DNA of 64,000 bases from Bog-756 sp963756515 (GCA_963756515.1 CAVWNV010000005.1:1-64000); one strand, 5' to 3'. Numbered from the stretch's first letter, positions 16,917 to 26,378 are shown. Numbers and translations are program-made. The notes: generated by a model from the letters alone, not told the origin.

Positions 16917-17012
16917 GTTAGTTACGAGCAAACAAGTTTAGGGTCGTGCACCGCCCCTCCCGACCCCGGCTCCGAGCCGATCCCCGGGTGGGCCGGACCG
17001 GCCGGGAGCGGA

Positions 17013-18806
17013 ATGCCGTCGATCGTCGAGTCGGAGAACTACAAGTGGATCGCCCTCGTGAACACCACCGTGGGCATCCTCATGGTCACCATCAACTCGT
17101 CGATCCTCCTCATCGCCCTCCCGGACATCTTCCGGGGCATCGACCTGAACCCGCTGTCACCGGGCAACACCTCGTACTTTCTCTGGATCCTGATGGGATT
17201 CCTGCTGGTGACCTCGGTTCTGGTAGTGAGCTTCGGCCGGGTCGGCGACATCTACGGCCGGGTGCGGATGTACACCCTCGGCTTCGCCATCTTCTCCGCC
17301 TTCTCGATCCTCCTGTCCGTGACGTGGATGACCGGTCCGTCGGCGGCACTCTGGATCATCGTCATGCGGGTCGGTCAGGGAGTGGGTGGTGCCTTCATCT
17401 TCGCCAACTCGAGCGCCATCATCACTGACGCCTTCCCGGCCGATGAGCGGGGCTTTGCCCTCGGCATCAACGGCGTGGCCGCCATCGGCGGCTCCTTCGT
17501 GGGCCTGATCCTGGGGGGGCTGTTGGCCCCGATCGAGTGGCGTCTGGTCTTTCTGGTCTCGGTGCCCTTCGGCGTGTTCGGAACGGCGTGGGCCTACCTG
17601 CGCCTCCACGACAGCGGCATCCGGATCAAGGCCAGCATCGACTGGATCGGCAACATCGCCTTCGCCGTGGGCCTGGTGGGCATCCTCACCGGCATCGTCT
17701 ACGGCCTCCAGCCCTACGGGGGCCGCACCATGGGGTGGACCAGCCCGTTCGTGCTGTCATGCCTCATCGGTGGCCTGGCCGTCCTCATCGGGTTCGTGGT
17801 CATCGAGCACCACGTCGACGACCCGATGTTCCAACTCCATCTGTTCAAGAGCCGGGCCTTCGCCATGGGGAACCTGGCCGGGCTGATGGCGGCACTGGCC
17901 CGGGGCGGCCTCCAGTTCATGCTGATCATCTGGCTGCAGGGGATCTGGCTCCCACTCCACGGCTACAGCTTCGAGCGAACACCTCTCTGGGCCGGCATCT
18001 ACATGGTGCCGCTCACCGTCGGCTTCTTCGTTTCGGGCCCGCTGTCGGGCCGGCTGGCCGACCGCTACGGTCCCCGGCCCTTCGCCACGGCGGGACTGGT
18101 GCTGACCGGGTGCAGCCTGCTCGGGCTCCAGGCGCTCCCGACGGACTTCCCCTATCCACTCTTCGCCCTCATGCTGTTGCTGTTCGGGTTGTCGCTCGGT
18201 ATGTTCGCCGCCCCCAACACCAGTGCGGTCATGAACAGTCTTCCGCCCAACCAGCGCGGTGCCGGCGGCGGCATGCTCAACACCTTCCAGAACTCGGCCA
18301 GCGTGCTGTCCATCGGCTTCTTCTTCACCATCATCACCCTCGGCCTGGCCGCCACCCTGCCCCACGCCCTGTACAGCGGACTGACGGCCCAGGGCATCCC
18401 CGCCGCCTCAGCCCGGTCCATCTCGCACCTGTCCCCTATCGGGAGCCTCTTCGCCGCCTTCCTCGGCATCAACCCGATCCACCAACTACTGGGCTCCCAC
18501 CTGCTGTCCCAACCTGGCGTGCACGCCGGCTATCTCACCGGTCACAGGTTCTTCCCCGACCTGATCTCGGGACCGTTCGGTCACGGACTGCGCCTGGCCT
18601 TCGTGCTGGCGGCCGCCATGTGCTTCCTCGGCGCCGTGTTCTCGTGGATGCGCGGCTCGGGACAGTCGACCGTGATGCACTCCCTGTCGGCCGAGGCCGA
18701 GGAGGGGCTGGCCGATGTGGGTGACGTGGCCATGGCCGAGGTCGGGGCGGGATCGCCGGGGCTGTATCTCGAGGGGGAGCCGGCCCCGAGTTCCGCCGAG
18801 TCCTAG
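17013..18806 (+). CDS. MFS transporter, DHA2 (EmrB/QacA) type
   Basis: A 597-residue polytopic membrane protein with about 14 spans. The N-terminus VNTTVGILMVTINSSILLIALP matches the DHA2 TM1 (the usual D is replaced by N), VSFGRVGDIYGRVRMY is motif A (loop 2-3), and VMRVGQGVGGAFIFANS is TM4. Proton-driven multidrug or metabolite export is the likely role. The frame is open far upstream (to 16140), but those codons are antisense to marR and the TPP gene. ATG 17013 begins just before TM1 and has GGGAGCGG upstream. A large external loop (SGLTAQGIPAASARSISHLSP) lies between late TM segments. It ends with a 4-bp convergent overlap with the FabH-like gene. Confidence 0.88.
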   Translation: MPSIVESENYKWIALVNTTVGILMVTINSSILLIALPDIFRGIDLNPLSPGNTSYFLWILMGFLLVTSVLVVSFGRVGDIYGRVRMYTLGFAIFSAFSILLSVTWMTGPSAALWIIVMRVGQGVGGAFIFANSSAIITDAFPADERGFALGINGVAAIGGSFVGLILGGLLAPIEWRLVFLVSVPFGVFGTAWAYLRLHDSGIRIKASIDWIGNIAFAVGLVGILTGIVYGLQPYGGRTMGWTSPFVLSCLIGGLAVLIGFVVIEHHVDDPMFQLHLFKSRAFAMGNLAGLMAALARGGLQFMLIIWLQGIWLPLHGYSFERTPLWAGIYMVPLTVGFFVSGPLSGRLADRYGPRPFATAGLVLTGCSLLGLQALPTDFPYPLFALMLLLFGLSLGMFAAPNTSAVMNSLPPNQRGAGGGMLNTFQNSASVLSIGFFFTIITLGLAATLPHALYSGLTAQGIPAASARSISHLSPIGSLFAAFLGINPIHQLLGSHLLSQPGVHAGYLTGHRFFPDLISGPFGHGLRLAFVLAAAMCFLGAVFSWMRGSGQSTVMHSLSAEAEEGLADVGDVAMAEVGAGSPGLYLEGEPAPSSAES

Positions 18807-19756
18807 CGGGCCGGATCGATCCCGGGCCGTGCCACCCGGGCCAGAAGCGATCCCCACGCCATCCCGGCCCCGAATCCCGCCATCACCACAACCGCTTCGG
18901 GGCCGAGACGGTCTGACGCCAGGGCGGCGGTGAGGGCGAGGGGGATGGAGGCGGCCGACGTATTGCCGGTGTCGCGCACGATGGACACGCACCGGTCCTC
19001 GGGGATCCCCAACCGGCGGATCACCGCCTCGATGATCCGCTGGTTGGCCTGGTGGGGAACGAACAGGTCCACCTGGTCGACGGAGATCCCGGCCTCATCG
19101 ATCAACCGTTGCACCGATTCGGCGCTGAAGCGCACGGCGTTCTTGAAGACCTCCGAACCCCGCATGACCATGAAGCCGCCGTGATCGGCGTAGAGCGCCT
19201 CACGCAACGATCCGTCGGAGCCGAGATCGGCCCAGACATCGTCCCGTTCGGCCTCCGACCGCTCCATGACCATGGCTCCGGCCCCGTCGGCCATGAGGAT
19301 CGCCGTGCTCCGGTCGTCGGGGTCAGTGATCCGCGACATCTGCTCGGACCCCACCACCAGGACCCGCCGGTGGCTGCGGGTCAGACTGGCCGCGACGGCG
19401 GTGGCGTAGACGAACCCGGTGCACGCCACGTTGATGTCGAAGGCCCCGCACCGGAGCCCGAGCTGGTGCTGCACCACGGCCGCCGTCTGCGGAAGCACCT
19501 GATCCGGTGTGGAGGTGGCCAGCACCAGGAGGTCGATCTCGTCGGGGCGCAGGCCGGCATGGTCGAGCGCCCGGCGGCCGGCCTCGACGGCCAGGGTCGA
19601 AGTCGGTCCCCCGAAGCGACGGCTCGAGATTCCGGTGCGCGAACTGATCCAGTCGTCGGTGGTGTCGAGATAGTCGACGAAGTACTGATTGTCCACGACG
19701 CGCTCGGGCAGCCACCCGCCGATGCCGGTAATCCTCGCTCTTCCCATGAGTGGCAT
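18803..19756 (-). CDS. 3-oxoacyl-ACP synthase III (FabH-like)
   Basis: A 317-residue thiolase-fold condensing enzyme. The catalytic triad is visible: Cys112 in NVACTGFVYA, His in VPHQANQRIIEAV and Asn in RDTGNTSAASIPL. ITGIGGWLPERVVDN starts the fold. FabH condenses acyl-CoA with malonyl-ACP to start fatty acids; paralogs act in specialised metabolism. ATG 19756 has GGAG 11 nt upstream and puts the nucleophile at residue 112, as in E. coli FabH; ATG 19747 is the alternative. It is not next to other fab genes, so a secondary or lipid-modifying role is possible. Confidence 0.85.
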   Translation of the reverse strand: MPLMGRARITGIGGWLPERVVDNQYFVDYLDTTDDWISSRTGISSRRFGGPTSTLAVEAGRRALDHAGLRPDEIDLLVLATSTPDQVLPQTAAVVQHQLGLRCGAFDINVACTGFVYATAVAASLTRSHRRVLVVGSEQMSRITDPDDRSTAILMADGAGAMVMERSEAERDDVWADLGSDGSLREALYADHGGFMVMRGSEVFKNAVRFSAESVQRLIDEAGISVDQVDLFVPHQANQRIIEAVIRRLGIPEDRCVSIVRDTGNTSAASIPLALTAALASDRLGPEAVVVMAGFGAGMAWGSLLARVARPGIDPAR

Positions 19757-19897
19757 CGTGCACAGCTCCACGTCGACTGGAGGACCGAGGTCGCTCCCCT
19801 GCTTCCGGTGGGCGGACCTGTGCTGCACCCGCCGTTCAACTGCGCCTGGCGGCGCCGGTCAATTCGGTTAGACACGTTCTACTCGCCTCCGTCGGGT

Positions 19898-19909
19898 ACC
19901 GATCGGTAA
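19898..19909. promoter_or_regulatory. 12-bp perfect palindrome TACCGATCGGTA (TetR-like operator)
   Basis: TACCGATCGGTA is an exact palindrome in the 164-bp gap between the FabH-like gene and the aldo/keto reductase gene, about 140 bp upstream of the FabH-like start. Sites of the TACCG-N2-CGGTA type are common TetR-family operators. No tetR gene adjoins it, so any regulator acts from elsewhere. Confidence 0.4.
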
Positions 19910-19920
19910 CTTGTGCCGCC

Positions 19921-20784
19921 TCAGGCCGGTACGTAGTCGAAGGTGTCCGGATCGGGACCGGTGCGCTCGTTCCGGTTGCACACGCTGATGGCGGCCATGT
20001 CCTCGGACCCGAGCTCGAAATCGAAGATCTCGAAGTTCTCCGACATCCGCCCCGGGGTCACCGACTTGGGGAAGACGATGTCCCCCCGCTGGACGTGCCA
20101 ACGGAGCACCACCTGGGCCGGAGTGCGCCCGATCCCGTCCGCCACCGATGTGATGGCCGGATCGTCCAGGACGCGTCCCTGGGCGATCGGGGACCAGGCT
20201 TCGGTGGCGATCCGGTGGCGGCGCCCGTACTCCCGTGGCCCGTCCTGGGTCAGGTACGGGTGGATCTCGATCTGGTTGACCGCCGGGACCAGGTCGGTCT
20301 CGTCACGCAGCCGGTCGAGATGGTGGGGCTGGAAGTTGGACACCCCGACGGAACGGGCCCGTCCGTCCCGGTGGAACTCGATGAGGGTGTCCCAGGTGGA
20401 CACGAAGTCACCGCCGTAGAGGGTGGGGAGAGGCCAGTGGATCAGGAAGAGGTCGATGTAGTCGAACCCGAGCGCATCGAGGGTGGCCGCGAATGCCCGG
20501 CGGGCCTCGTCAGGGCGGTGGAAGCCGTTGTTGAGCTTGCTGGTGACGAAGACCTCCGACCGGTCCAGACCCGACCGGGCCACCGCCCGTCCCACCTCGC
20601 TCTCGTTTCCGTACATCTCGGCGGTGTCGATGTGCCGGTAGCCGATCTCGAGGGCGCGGGCCGTGGCGGCCACGGTCTCCTCCGGTGGGATCTGGAACAC
20701 GCCAAAGCCCAGCTGCGGGATGGTGTGGCCGTCGTTGAGGGTGATGGAGGGAACGGGGTGGGTACCGGACGTCGCCTGGTTCAT
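19921..20784 (-). CDS. Aldo/keto reductase (2,5-diketo-D-gluconate reductase type)
   Basis: A 287-residue NADPH-dependent AKR TIM-barrel. The tetrad is visible: Asp and Tyr in HIDTAEMYGNES, Lys in VFVTSKLNN, and His in DLFLIHWP. The C-terminal cofactor-binding FPKSVTPGRMSENFEIFDF is intact. It is closest to AKR5-type aldehyde/keto reductases with broad carbonyl specificity. ATG 20784 is chosen over the longer frame to 20940 because GAGGAGC sits just upstream and the beta-hairpin (ITLNDGHTIPQLGFG) begins soon after. Confidence 0.88.
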   Translation of the reverse strand: MNQATSGTHPVPSITLNDGHTIPQLGFGVFQIPPEETVAATARALEIGYRHIDTAEMYGNESEVGRAVARSGLDRSEVFVTSKLNNGFHRPDEARRAFAATLDALGFDYIDLFLIHWPLPTLYGGDFVSTWDTLIEFHRDGRARSVGVSNFQPHHLDRLRDETDLVPAVNQIEIHPYLTQDGPREYGRRHRIATEAWSPIAQGRVLDDPAITSVADGIGRTPAQVVLRWHVQRGDIVFPKSVTPGRMSENFEIFDFELGSEDMAAISVCNRNERTGPDPDTFDYVPA

Positions 20785-21053
20785 GATGGTTGCTCCTCGC
20801 TCCCGGGCCCCGCTGGGGGTGCGCCGCAGGGTCGTCCGGTGTGGGTGTGGTTCCGGTGGACGGGATATCCGGGTCACCGGGTCGGCCGGTGGCCCGGATG
20901 GGCCTAGGGTCTCCCCGAGACCCCGATGCTCGCCCCGCACGCTATCCCCACCGCCCGCCGTGGTGTCACGGCTCCACCCGGCGCCAGCCGGTCCCCTGCG
21001 GTCCCCCCGAGACCGGCGGTGCAGTCGACGCCCACAGGGAGGGGTGGCAGTCG

Positions 21054-21758
21054 ATGACCGACGAGGATGCCGACACCTGGCGGCCCTCCGACGGGACAGG
21101 GGACAGAACCCCGGGCGACACCGGCGAACCCCGATGGCCGATGGCCGCGGCCGTACTGGCCACCGGCCTCCTGAGGGCGTTTCTCCCCAGCCAGCTGCGT
21201 GCCGGCGACTCGCGCTGGCTCTACCTGATCGTGATCGCGGCGCTGCTCGGAATCCTCGTCATCGGGGATCCGGGTCGTATCGACCGCGACAAGCGGTGGC
21301 TCCGGCTGACGACCGGGTCGCTCATCGCCCTGATCTCGGTGGTCAACGCCACTGCGGCCATCAAACTGGTCGTCAACATCCTGGACACCGCCAATTTCAC
21401 CAACAACGCCCACGTCCTACTGGTCAGCGGTGCCGCCATCTGGCTCACCAACGTGATCGCCTTCGGGCTCTGGTACTGGGATGTCGACCGTGGAGGGGCG
21501 GCCGCCCGGGCCCGGGGCGCCACCGAGCACCCGGCCTTCATCTTCCCCGAGATGATCAACCCCCAGTTCGTCCTGACCGGCTGGTATCCGAGGTTCGTGG
21601 ACTATCTGCACCTCTCCTTCACCGCCGCCACCGCCTTCAGCCCGACCGATGTCTCGGCCGTCAAGCCGTGGGCCAAGCTCATGATGATGGCCGAGGAGTC
21701 GATCTCGTTGATCGTGGCCCTGTTGGTGGTGGCCCGGGCCGTCAACATCCTGAAGTGA
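21054..21758 (+). CDS. DUF1345-type membrane protein
   Basis: A 234-residue integral membrane protein with about five or six spans and the conserved YLHLSFTAATAFSPTDVSAVKPWAKLMMM segment, followed by a last span (SLIVALLVVARAVNIL), which match DUF1345-like proteins of unknown function. The N-terminal 30 residues are acidic and cytosolic. The ATG at 21054 follows GGGAGGGGT. It converges on the glycerate kinase gene with a 16-bp gap. Confidence 0.75.
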   Translation: MTDEDADTWRPSDGTGDRTPGDTGEPRWPMAAAVLATGLLRAFLPSQLRAGDSRWLYLIVIAALLGILVIGDPGRIDRDKRWLRLTTGSLIALISVVNATAAIKLVVNILDTANFTNNAHVLLVSGAAIWLTNVIAFGLWYWDVDRGGAAARARGATEHPAFIFPEMINPQFVLTGWYPRFVDYLHLSFTAATAFSPTDVSAVKPWAKLMMMAEESISLIVALLVVARAVNILK

Positions 21759-21774
21759 CCACCCGTGGCCCGGT

Positions 21775-22881
21775 TCACGACCGGTGGCTTGGCCCTCGAC
21801 CCGGTGCTTTGTCGAGGCACTCGGCCACGGCCTGCTCGATGCACCGCGTGGTGTCGCCGACGGCCCGCTGCCTACCGAACCGCTCGGTCAACGACACCAC
21901 CGATGCGCCCACGCCGCGAGCCGCCTCGGCGGCCTCGGGGGTCACCTGGCCGGCGATTACCACGACCGGGATCCCCGACGCGGTGGCCTCGCCCAGAACC
22001 GACCCCACCACCTTTCCCAGCAGTGAGGTGGCATCGAAAGCGCCCTCCCCGGTCATCACCATCTGGCTGCTGCTGAGAGCCGCCGACAGTCCCACGAGCT
22101 CACTGACCACCTCGTAGCCTGACCGGAGACGTCCTCCGAGGGCCACGATGGCGCCACCGAGCCCGCCGGCCGCTCCGGTCCCGGCCACCTCCCGGACATC
22201 GACCCCGTACCGACCCTCCCACGTGCGGGCCAGGTCATCGAGCCGGCCCTCGAGTTCACGCACCTGGGCCGGGTCGGCACCCTTCTGGGGACCGAACCTC
22301 GAGGGCGCCTGGAGAAATCCGACGACGACGTCGCACGCGCCGACAAGCTCGACGTCCCCGAGGCCACCGGCCTCCTCGATGGCGGAGAGTGCCCCGAGGC
22401 CCCCGTCGGTGGTGGCCGAACCGCCGAGTCCGACCACGACGGTGCCGGCGGCGCCGGTGGTGCCGGTGGTGCCGGTGGTGCCGGCGATACGCCGGGCCGC
22501 CGCCACGATGAGCTGACCCGTGCCGCGGGTGGTGGCCCCCATGGGGTCGTTGCCCTCCGCCCCTCCGGCCAACGCCAGCCCGGAGGCCTGTGCCATCTCC
22601 ACCACGGCCACGTCACCGATGCGGAGCCACTCGGCTGTCACGGGTCGGCCCAGGGGGCCCTCGACCTCCACCCGCTCACGGACGTCGTCCGGCCCCGCCA
22701 ACGCATCGAGGAGCCCCTCCCCACCGTCGGACAGCGGCACCTGCCGCACCGACCACCCGAGAGCCGACGCCCCTCGGGCCATGGCCGACGCCACCTGGGC
22801 GGCGGTGGCCGTCCCACGGAACTTGTCCGGTGCGGCCAGCAGCCGTGGCAACTCGTCGTCCGTCCCCTTGTCTTGGTGCAC
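21775..22881 (-). CDS. Glycerate kinase (GarK/GlxK family)
   Basis: A 368-residue glycerate kinase. Family motifs: APDKFRGTATAAQVASAM near the N-terminus, LSDGGEGLLDAL, VVGLGGSATTDGGLGAL and GEGAFDATSLLGKVVGSVL. It phosphorylates glycerate in glyoxylate and serine-related catabolism. The GTG at 22881 is preferred: it lies 17 bp after the SDR stop, whereas the ATG at 22983 would bury 85 bp inside the SDR gene. The Gly/Thr run GTTGTTGTTGAAG (encoded by 9-bp repeats) is an unusual insertion near the GGSATTDGG motif. Confidence 0.87.
   Translation of the reverse strand: MHQDKGTDDELPRLLAAPDKFRGTATAAQVASAMARGASALGWSVRQVPLSDGGEGLLDALAGPDDVRERVEVEGPLGRPVTAEWLRIGDVAVVEMAQASGLALAGGAEGNDPMGATTRGTGQLIVAAARRIAGTTGTTGTTGAAGTVVVGLGGSATTDGGLGALSAIEEAGGLGDVELVGACDVVVGFLQAPSRFGPQKGADPAQVRELEGRLDDLARTWEGRYGVDVREVAGTGAAGGLGGAIVALGGRLRSGYEVVSELVGLSAALSSSQMVMTGEGAFDATSLLGKVVGSVLGEATASGIPVVVIAGQVTPEAAEAARGVGASVVSLTERFGRQRAVGDTTRCIEQAVAECLDKAPGRGPSHRS
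22444..22484 (-). repeat. 9-bp tandem repeats inside glycerate kinase
   Basis: Plus-strand GCCGGTGGT is repeated three times (22453-22479) with degenerate flanking copies. It encodes the Gly-Thr-Thr repeats in the kinase. It is a slippage-prone tract whose copy number may vary between strains without breaking the frame. Confidence 0.7.
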
Positions 22882-22898
22882 GTCGGCCCGTTCCGGTC

Positions 22899-23765
22899 CT
22901 ACTCGCCGAAGAGCAACCCGTAGTTGGGCCCGCCGCGCAGGTGGTGACCGCCGTCGACGGCCAGGTTCACCCCCGTGATCCACCCCGACTCCGGCCCGGC
23001 CAGAAATCGGACGGTGGCGGCGATGTCGTCCACGGTCCCCAGCCGACTGATGGGCATCTGCTCCAGGTACTGGTCCAACAGGGGGCCACCGGCGGTGATG
23101 GGAGCCATCAGCTCGTCATCGACGATCCCCGGTTGCACCGTGTTCACACGGACGCCGGTGTGACCGAGCTCCTCGGCGGCGCACTTGCACAGCATGTCGA
23201 TGCCGGCCTTGGCCGCGCCATAGGCCCAGAGATACCGGTGCGGGAACCCGCCGGCGCCCGAGGACATCCCGATGATCGACCCGCCCGGCGCCGGTTCGCC
23301 GTCCACTCCGGTCCCCACTCCCGAGGCCATCACCGGTGCGGCCTGTTTGATGCAGAGGAAGGTTCCCACCAGGTTGAGGTCCACCGTGGCCCGGACCTGG
23401 TCCACGGGAGCGGTGGTGATGGGTCCCATGTGGAGGCTGCCGCCGGCATTGGCGAAGAGGATGTCGAGACGTCCCCGTTCCGAGGCCGCCCCCACCGCCT
23501 CGGCCACCTGCTCCTCGACGGTGATGTCGGCTACCAGGTAGGACGCCGTTCCCCCCGCCGTGGGCGTGGCGGCGGCCTGGCCGGCGACTTCCTCCAACAC
23601 ATCCACGGCGTGACGGAGCTTCTCCTCGGTGCGGCCGCAGATGGTCACATGGGCGCCGTCCCGGACCAGGCGGCTCGCCGTGCCCAGGCCGATGCCACTT
23701 CCGCCCCCGGTGACCAGTGCCGACAGTCCGACGATGCCCGAAGGCGGGATGGGCTCGGTGCTCAC
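22899..23765 (-). CDS. SDR family oxidoreductase
   Basis: A 288-residue classical SDR: TGGGSGIGLGTASRLV (cofactor), FANAGG, and the Ser-Tyr-Lys elements in GMSSGAGG and YGAAKAGIDML. GG-rich ends (AVDGGHHLRG) are typical of FabG-like SDRs. It is of the mycofactocin-era actinobacterial type that often acts with acyl-CoA enzymes; the divergent neighbour is an acyl-CoA synthetase, which suggests a shared lipid or xenobiotic pathway. The start is GTG 23765 with AGAGGAG upstream; the open frame beyond it lies antisense to the ligase. Confidence 0.85.
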   Translation of the reverse strand: MSTEPIPPSGIVGLSALVTGGGSGIGLGTASRLVRDGAHVTICGRTEEKLRHAVDVLEEVAGQAAATPTAGGTASYLVADITVEEQVAEAVGAASERGRLDILFANAGGSLHMGPITTAPVDQVRATVDLNLVGTFLCIKQAAPVMASGVGTGVDGEPAPGGSIIGMSSGAGGFPHRYLWAYGAAKAGIDMLCKCAAEELGHTGVRVNTVQPGIVDDELMAPITAGGPLLDQYLEQMPISRLGTVDDIAATVRFLAGPESGWITGVNLAVDGGHHLRGGPNYGLLFGE

Positions 23766-23903
23766 GACGCTACTCCTCTGGTTCTCTGGCTTATGGGCCC
23801 ACACCCCGGCCCGGCCGGAGGCCGGACGTGGTACAGAGTGTCGGTTCGACGGCAGCATGTTACGGGACCGCTGCCCGTCCGAGCCCCGACCGAGGAGAGA
23901 GCG

Positions 23904-25514
23904 ATGACCGAACGGCGATTCAACCTGGCCGACCTGTTCGAGGTGGTCGTCGACGCCGTCCCCGGGCGACTGGCCCTGGTGGCCGGACTGCGCCGACTGA
24001 CCTACCGCGAGCTGGACCAACGGGCCAACCGTTTCGGCCACTGGCTCGGGGCGCGGGGAGTCCCGACGGGCGCCCACATCGGGATCCTGGCCTACAACCG
24101 GGCCGAGTGGGCCGAGACCATGATCGGCTGCTACAAGGCCCGCACCGTGCCAGTCAACCTGAACTACCGGTACACGGCCACCGAGCTGCGGTATGTGATC
24201 GACAACGCCGACCTCGAGGTCCTGGTCTTCGAGCGGGCCCTGGCCCCCCTGGTGGCCGAGGCGCGGGCGGACAACGGGGCGGCCGGGTCTCCACAACTGG
24301 TCATGATCGACGACGGATCGGGATGCGACGCCGGGGCGTTGCCGACCGTGGCGTACGAGTCGGCGCTGGACGCGGCCGCCGCGGACCGGGGGTTCGCGCC
24401 CCGATCGCCCGACGACATCTACGTCCTCTACACCGGCGGCACCACCGGCATGCCGAAAGGGGTCCTGTGGCGCCAGGAGGACATCTTCTTCGCCGCCCTG
24501 GGTGGCGGCGGCTGGGGGGCGGCGCCCATTACCGACGCCGACGAGCTGGCCGGGCGGATCAACCCGGACGATGCCGTCCGCGTGGTCATGCTGGTGGTGG
24601 CCCCTCTCATGCACGGGAACGCCCAATGGGTCATGTGGAACGCCTTCATGATGGGCGGCACCGCCGTGCTCTTCACCGGGCACCGTTACGACCCCGACGC
24701 CCTGTGGCGCCTCATCGGAGAGGAGGGCGTGGTGTCGGTGGGCCTGGTCGGTGACGCCATGGCCAGGCCCCTGGTCGACGCGCTGGTGACCGCGCCCCCC
24801 GGCACCTATGACACCTCCAGCCTGGTGGTGGTGGGTTCGGGCGGAGCCATGCTGTCCAAGACGGTCAAGGACGAACTTGTGGCCCGTCTGCCCGACATCA
24901 TGGTCCTCGACAACTTCGGCTCCAGCGAGAGCGGTGCCCAGGGCGCGGTCCAGGCCGGCGCCAGCGGCCCGCGCTTCGCCATGAACGAGGACACGTCGGT
25001 GCTCGACGACGAACTGCTCCCACTGACCCCCGGCGACGGCCGGATCGGGCGGCTGGCCCGTCGGGGCCGGATCCCCATCGGGTACTACAAGGACCCGGCC
25101 AAGACCGAGGCCACCTTTCCGGTGGACCGCCACGGCGTGCGTTGGTCACTTCCGGGCGACCTGGCCTCGGTCGACCCCGACGGCACCATCACCGTCCACG
25201 GCCGGGGCTCGGCGTCCATCAACTCGGGTGGCGAGAAGATCTTCCCCGAGGAGGTCGAGGCCGCCATCAAGACCCACCCGGGTGTGTTCGACGCCATCGT
25301 GGTCGGGATCCCCGACGAACGGTTCGGACAGCGGGTGGCGGTGGCGGTCCATCCGAGGGATGCCTCCAACCCGCCCACACTGGAGGACCTGCAGGCGCAC
25401 TGCCGCGCCCACATCGCCGGCTACAAGATCCCGCGTCAGCTGCTGGTGGTGGAGGCAATCCCGCTGACGGCATCGGGGAAGCCGGACTCGCGGGCGGCCG
25501 CGAGCCTCTTCTGA
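23904..25514 (+). CDS. Acyl-CoA synthetase (FadD-like, ANL superfamily)
   Basis: A 536-residue adenylate-forming ligase. The P-loop-like A3 motif is YTGGTTGMPKGV, and FGSSESG takes the place of the A5 motif. The A7/A8 region reads SLPGDLASVDPDGTI and GRGSASINSGGEKIFPEEVE, and the catalytic Lys is in LTASGKPD near the C-terminus. It would activate a carboxylic acid as an acyl-CoA. ATG 23904 follows GAGGAGAGA. It resembles mycobacterial FadD proteins; the substrate is not predictable. Confidence 0.87.
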   Translation: MTERRFNLADLFEVVVDAVPGRLALVAGLRRLTYRELDQRANRFGHWLGARGVPTGAHIGILAYNRAEWAETMIGCYKARTVPVNLNYRYTATELRYVIDNADLEVLVFERALAPLVAEARADNGAAGSPQLVMIDDGSGCDAGALPTVAYESALDAAAADRGFAPRSPDDIYVLYTGGTTGMPKGVLWRQEDIFFAALGGGGWGAAPITDADELAGRINPDDAVRVVMLVVAPLMHGNAQWVMWNAFMMGGTAVLFTGHRYDPDALWRLIGEEGVVSVGLVGDAMARPLVDALVTAPPGTYDTSSLVVVGSGGAMLSKTVKDELVARLPDIMVLDNFGSSESGAQGAVQAGASGPRFAMNEDTSVLDDELLPLTPGDGRIGRLARRGRIPIGYYKDPAKTEATFPVDRHGVRWSLPGDLASVDPDGTITVHGRGSASINSGGEKIFPEEVEAAIKTHPGVFDAIVVGIPDERFGQRVAVAVHPRDASNPPTLEDLQAHCRAHIAGYKIPRQLLVVEAIPLTASGKPDSRAAASLF

Positions 25515-25515
25515 T

Positions 25516-25533
25516 CCTGTGGGCAGCCACAGG
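25516..25533. terminator. Bidirectional hairpin between convergent genes
   Basis: CCTGTGG (25516-25522), loop GCAG, CCACAGG (25527-25533): a perfect 7-bp stem in the 27-bp gap between the acyl-CoA synthetase and the convergent nuclease operon. The compact tetraloop favours a terminator for one or both. Confidence 0.55.
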
Positions 25534-25541
25534 GTTGGGGG

Positions 25542-26378
25542 TCAGGCCACGGCGGCCGACCGGGCCTGGGCCAGTGCGGTCACCGTCGAGACGACACGGG
25601 CCACGGCATCGATGAGGATGTCCTCACCGATCTCCACCTGACGCTGGGCCGCGGCGTCCGGCCACAGCCCGAGAACGCGGGCGGGGACCGGTCGGGACGG
25701 CCGGCGGAGGGCAGCCACCAGGGCCAGAAATGCCAGCTCCTCGGCCCAGGACTCCCCCGGGGTGCCCCCGGACACCGACACCAGGGCCATTGCTCCAGAG
25801 CCCAGTGGGACGCCGAGCTCGGACCGGCCCTTGAGGCGCACCGGGTGCGGGGGCGGACAGTTCCACTGGTCGTCCACCCCGCCGATCTGGGCCCGGGGTC
25901 CGATCACCTCCCAGTCGAGCGACGACCACAGCGCCGTGGCCCAGCCCACCGCGTCAGCCAGCACCATGGCCCGGGCCCCGGGCGCCAGACCGGCGAACCA
26001 CGGCTCCCAGTGGTAGTTGCGCCACCCGGTCTCCTCCCAGCGGGCCACCGAGTCCGTGGCCACCGGGCCGACCGCCTCCCCGGGGGTCCGGAAGCGACCG
26101 GCCGCACAGGCCTCCAGCGCGGCCAGGCCCAGCGATCTCCGGACGAAGGCCGGTTTCCACGCGAAAGGCTCCCCCGGGCCGGCCAGGGACTCGGGTCGGT
26201 TCCGGGCCTGGCGGAGGGTCGGTAACGAGACCACCAGGGGATCTCCCGACGGAACTGCCGCGACGGCGGCGCCGATGCCCACGGAGAGCCGTTGGACGAT
26301 GCCGGCCCGGGACCGATCGTCGACGGACAGCGTCGGCGCCGCCACGAGGGCCGCCGTGGTCTCCCCCTGCGACCTCAT
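25542..26378 (-). CDS. Uncharacterised protein, apparent dead PD-(D/E)XK-like paralog
   Basis: A 278-residue protein that starts in a 4-bp overlap (ATGA) with the upstream Fe-S nuclease gene. Its C-terminal half can be laid over the nuclease core: RLKGRSEL (Glu187) against SARADL, LVSVSGG (Ser201-Val-Ser203) against IIEVKSG, AEELAFLALVAALR against RADLHFYALIEALR, then VLGLWPDA and VEIGEDILIDAVARV. The residues that should be D...E-x-K have become E...S-x-S, so it would lack nuclease activity. The preceding half is Trp/Ala-rich (WRNYHWEPWFAGLAP) without recognised motifs. I infer a non-catalytic partner of the nuclease; the pairing comes from visual alignment, not a profile search. Confidence 0.6.
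   Translation of the reverse strand: MRSQGETTAALVAAPTLSVDDRSRAGIVQRLSVGIGAAVAAVPSGDPLVVSLPTLRQARNRPESLAGPGEPFAWKPAFVRRSLGLAALEACAAGRFRTPGEAVGPVATDSVARWEETGWRNYHWEPWFAGLAPGARAMVLADAVGWATALWSSLDWEVIGPRAQIGGVDDQWNCPPPHPVRLKGRSELGVPLGSGAMALVSVSGGTPGESWAEELAFLALVAALRRPSRPVPARVLGLWPDAAAQRQVEIGEDILIDAVARVVSTVTALAQARSAAVA

Noticed and set aside
16140..17012. N-terminal extension of the MFS transporter
   Set aside because: The open frame there is antisense to the TPP enzyme and marR genes; the transporter's first TM begins right after ATG 17013.
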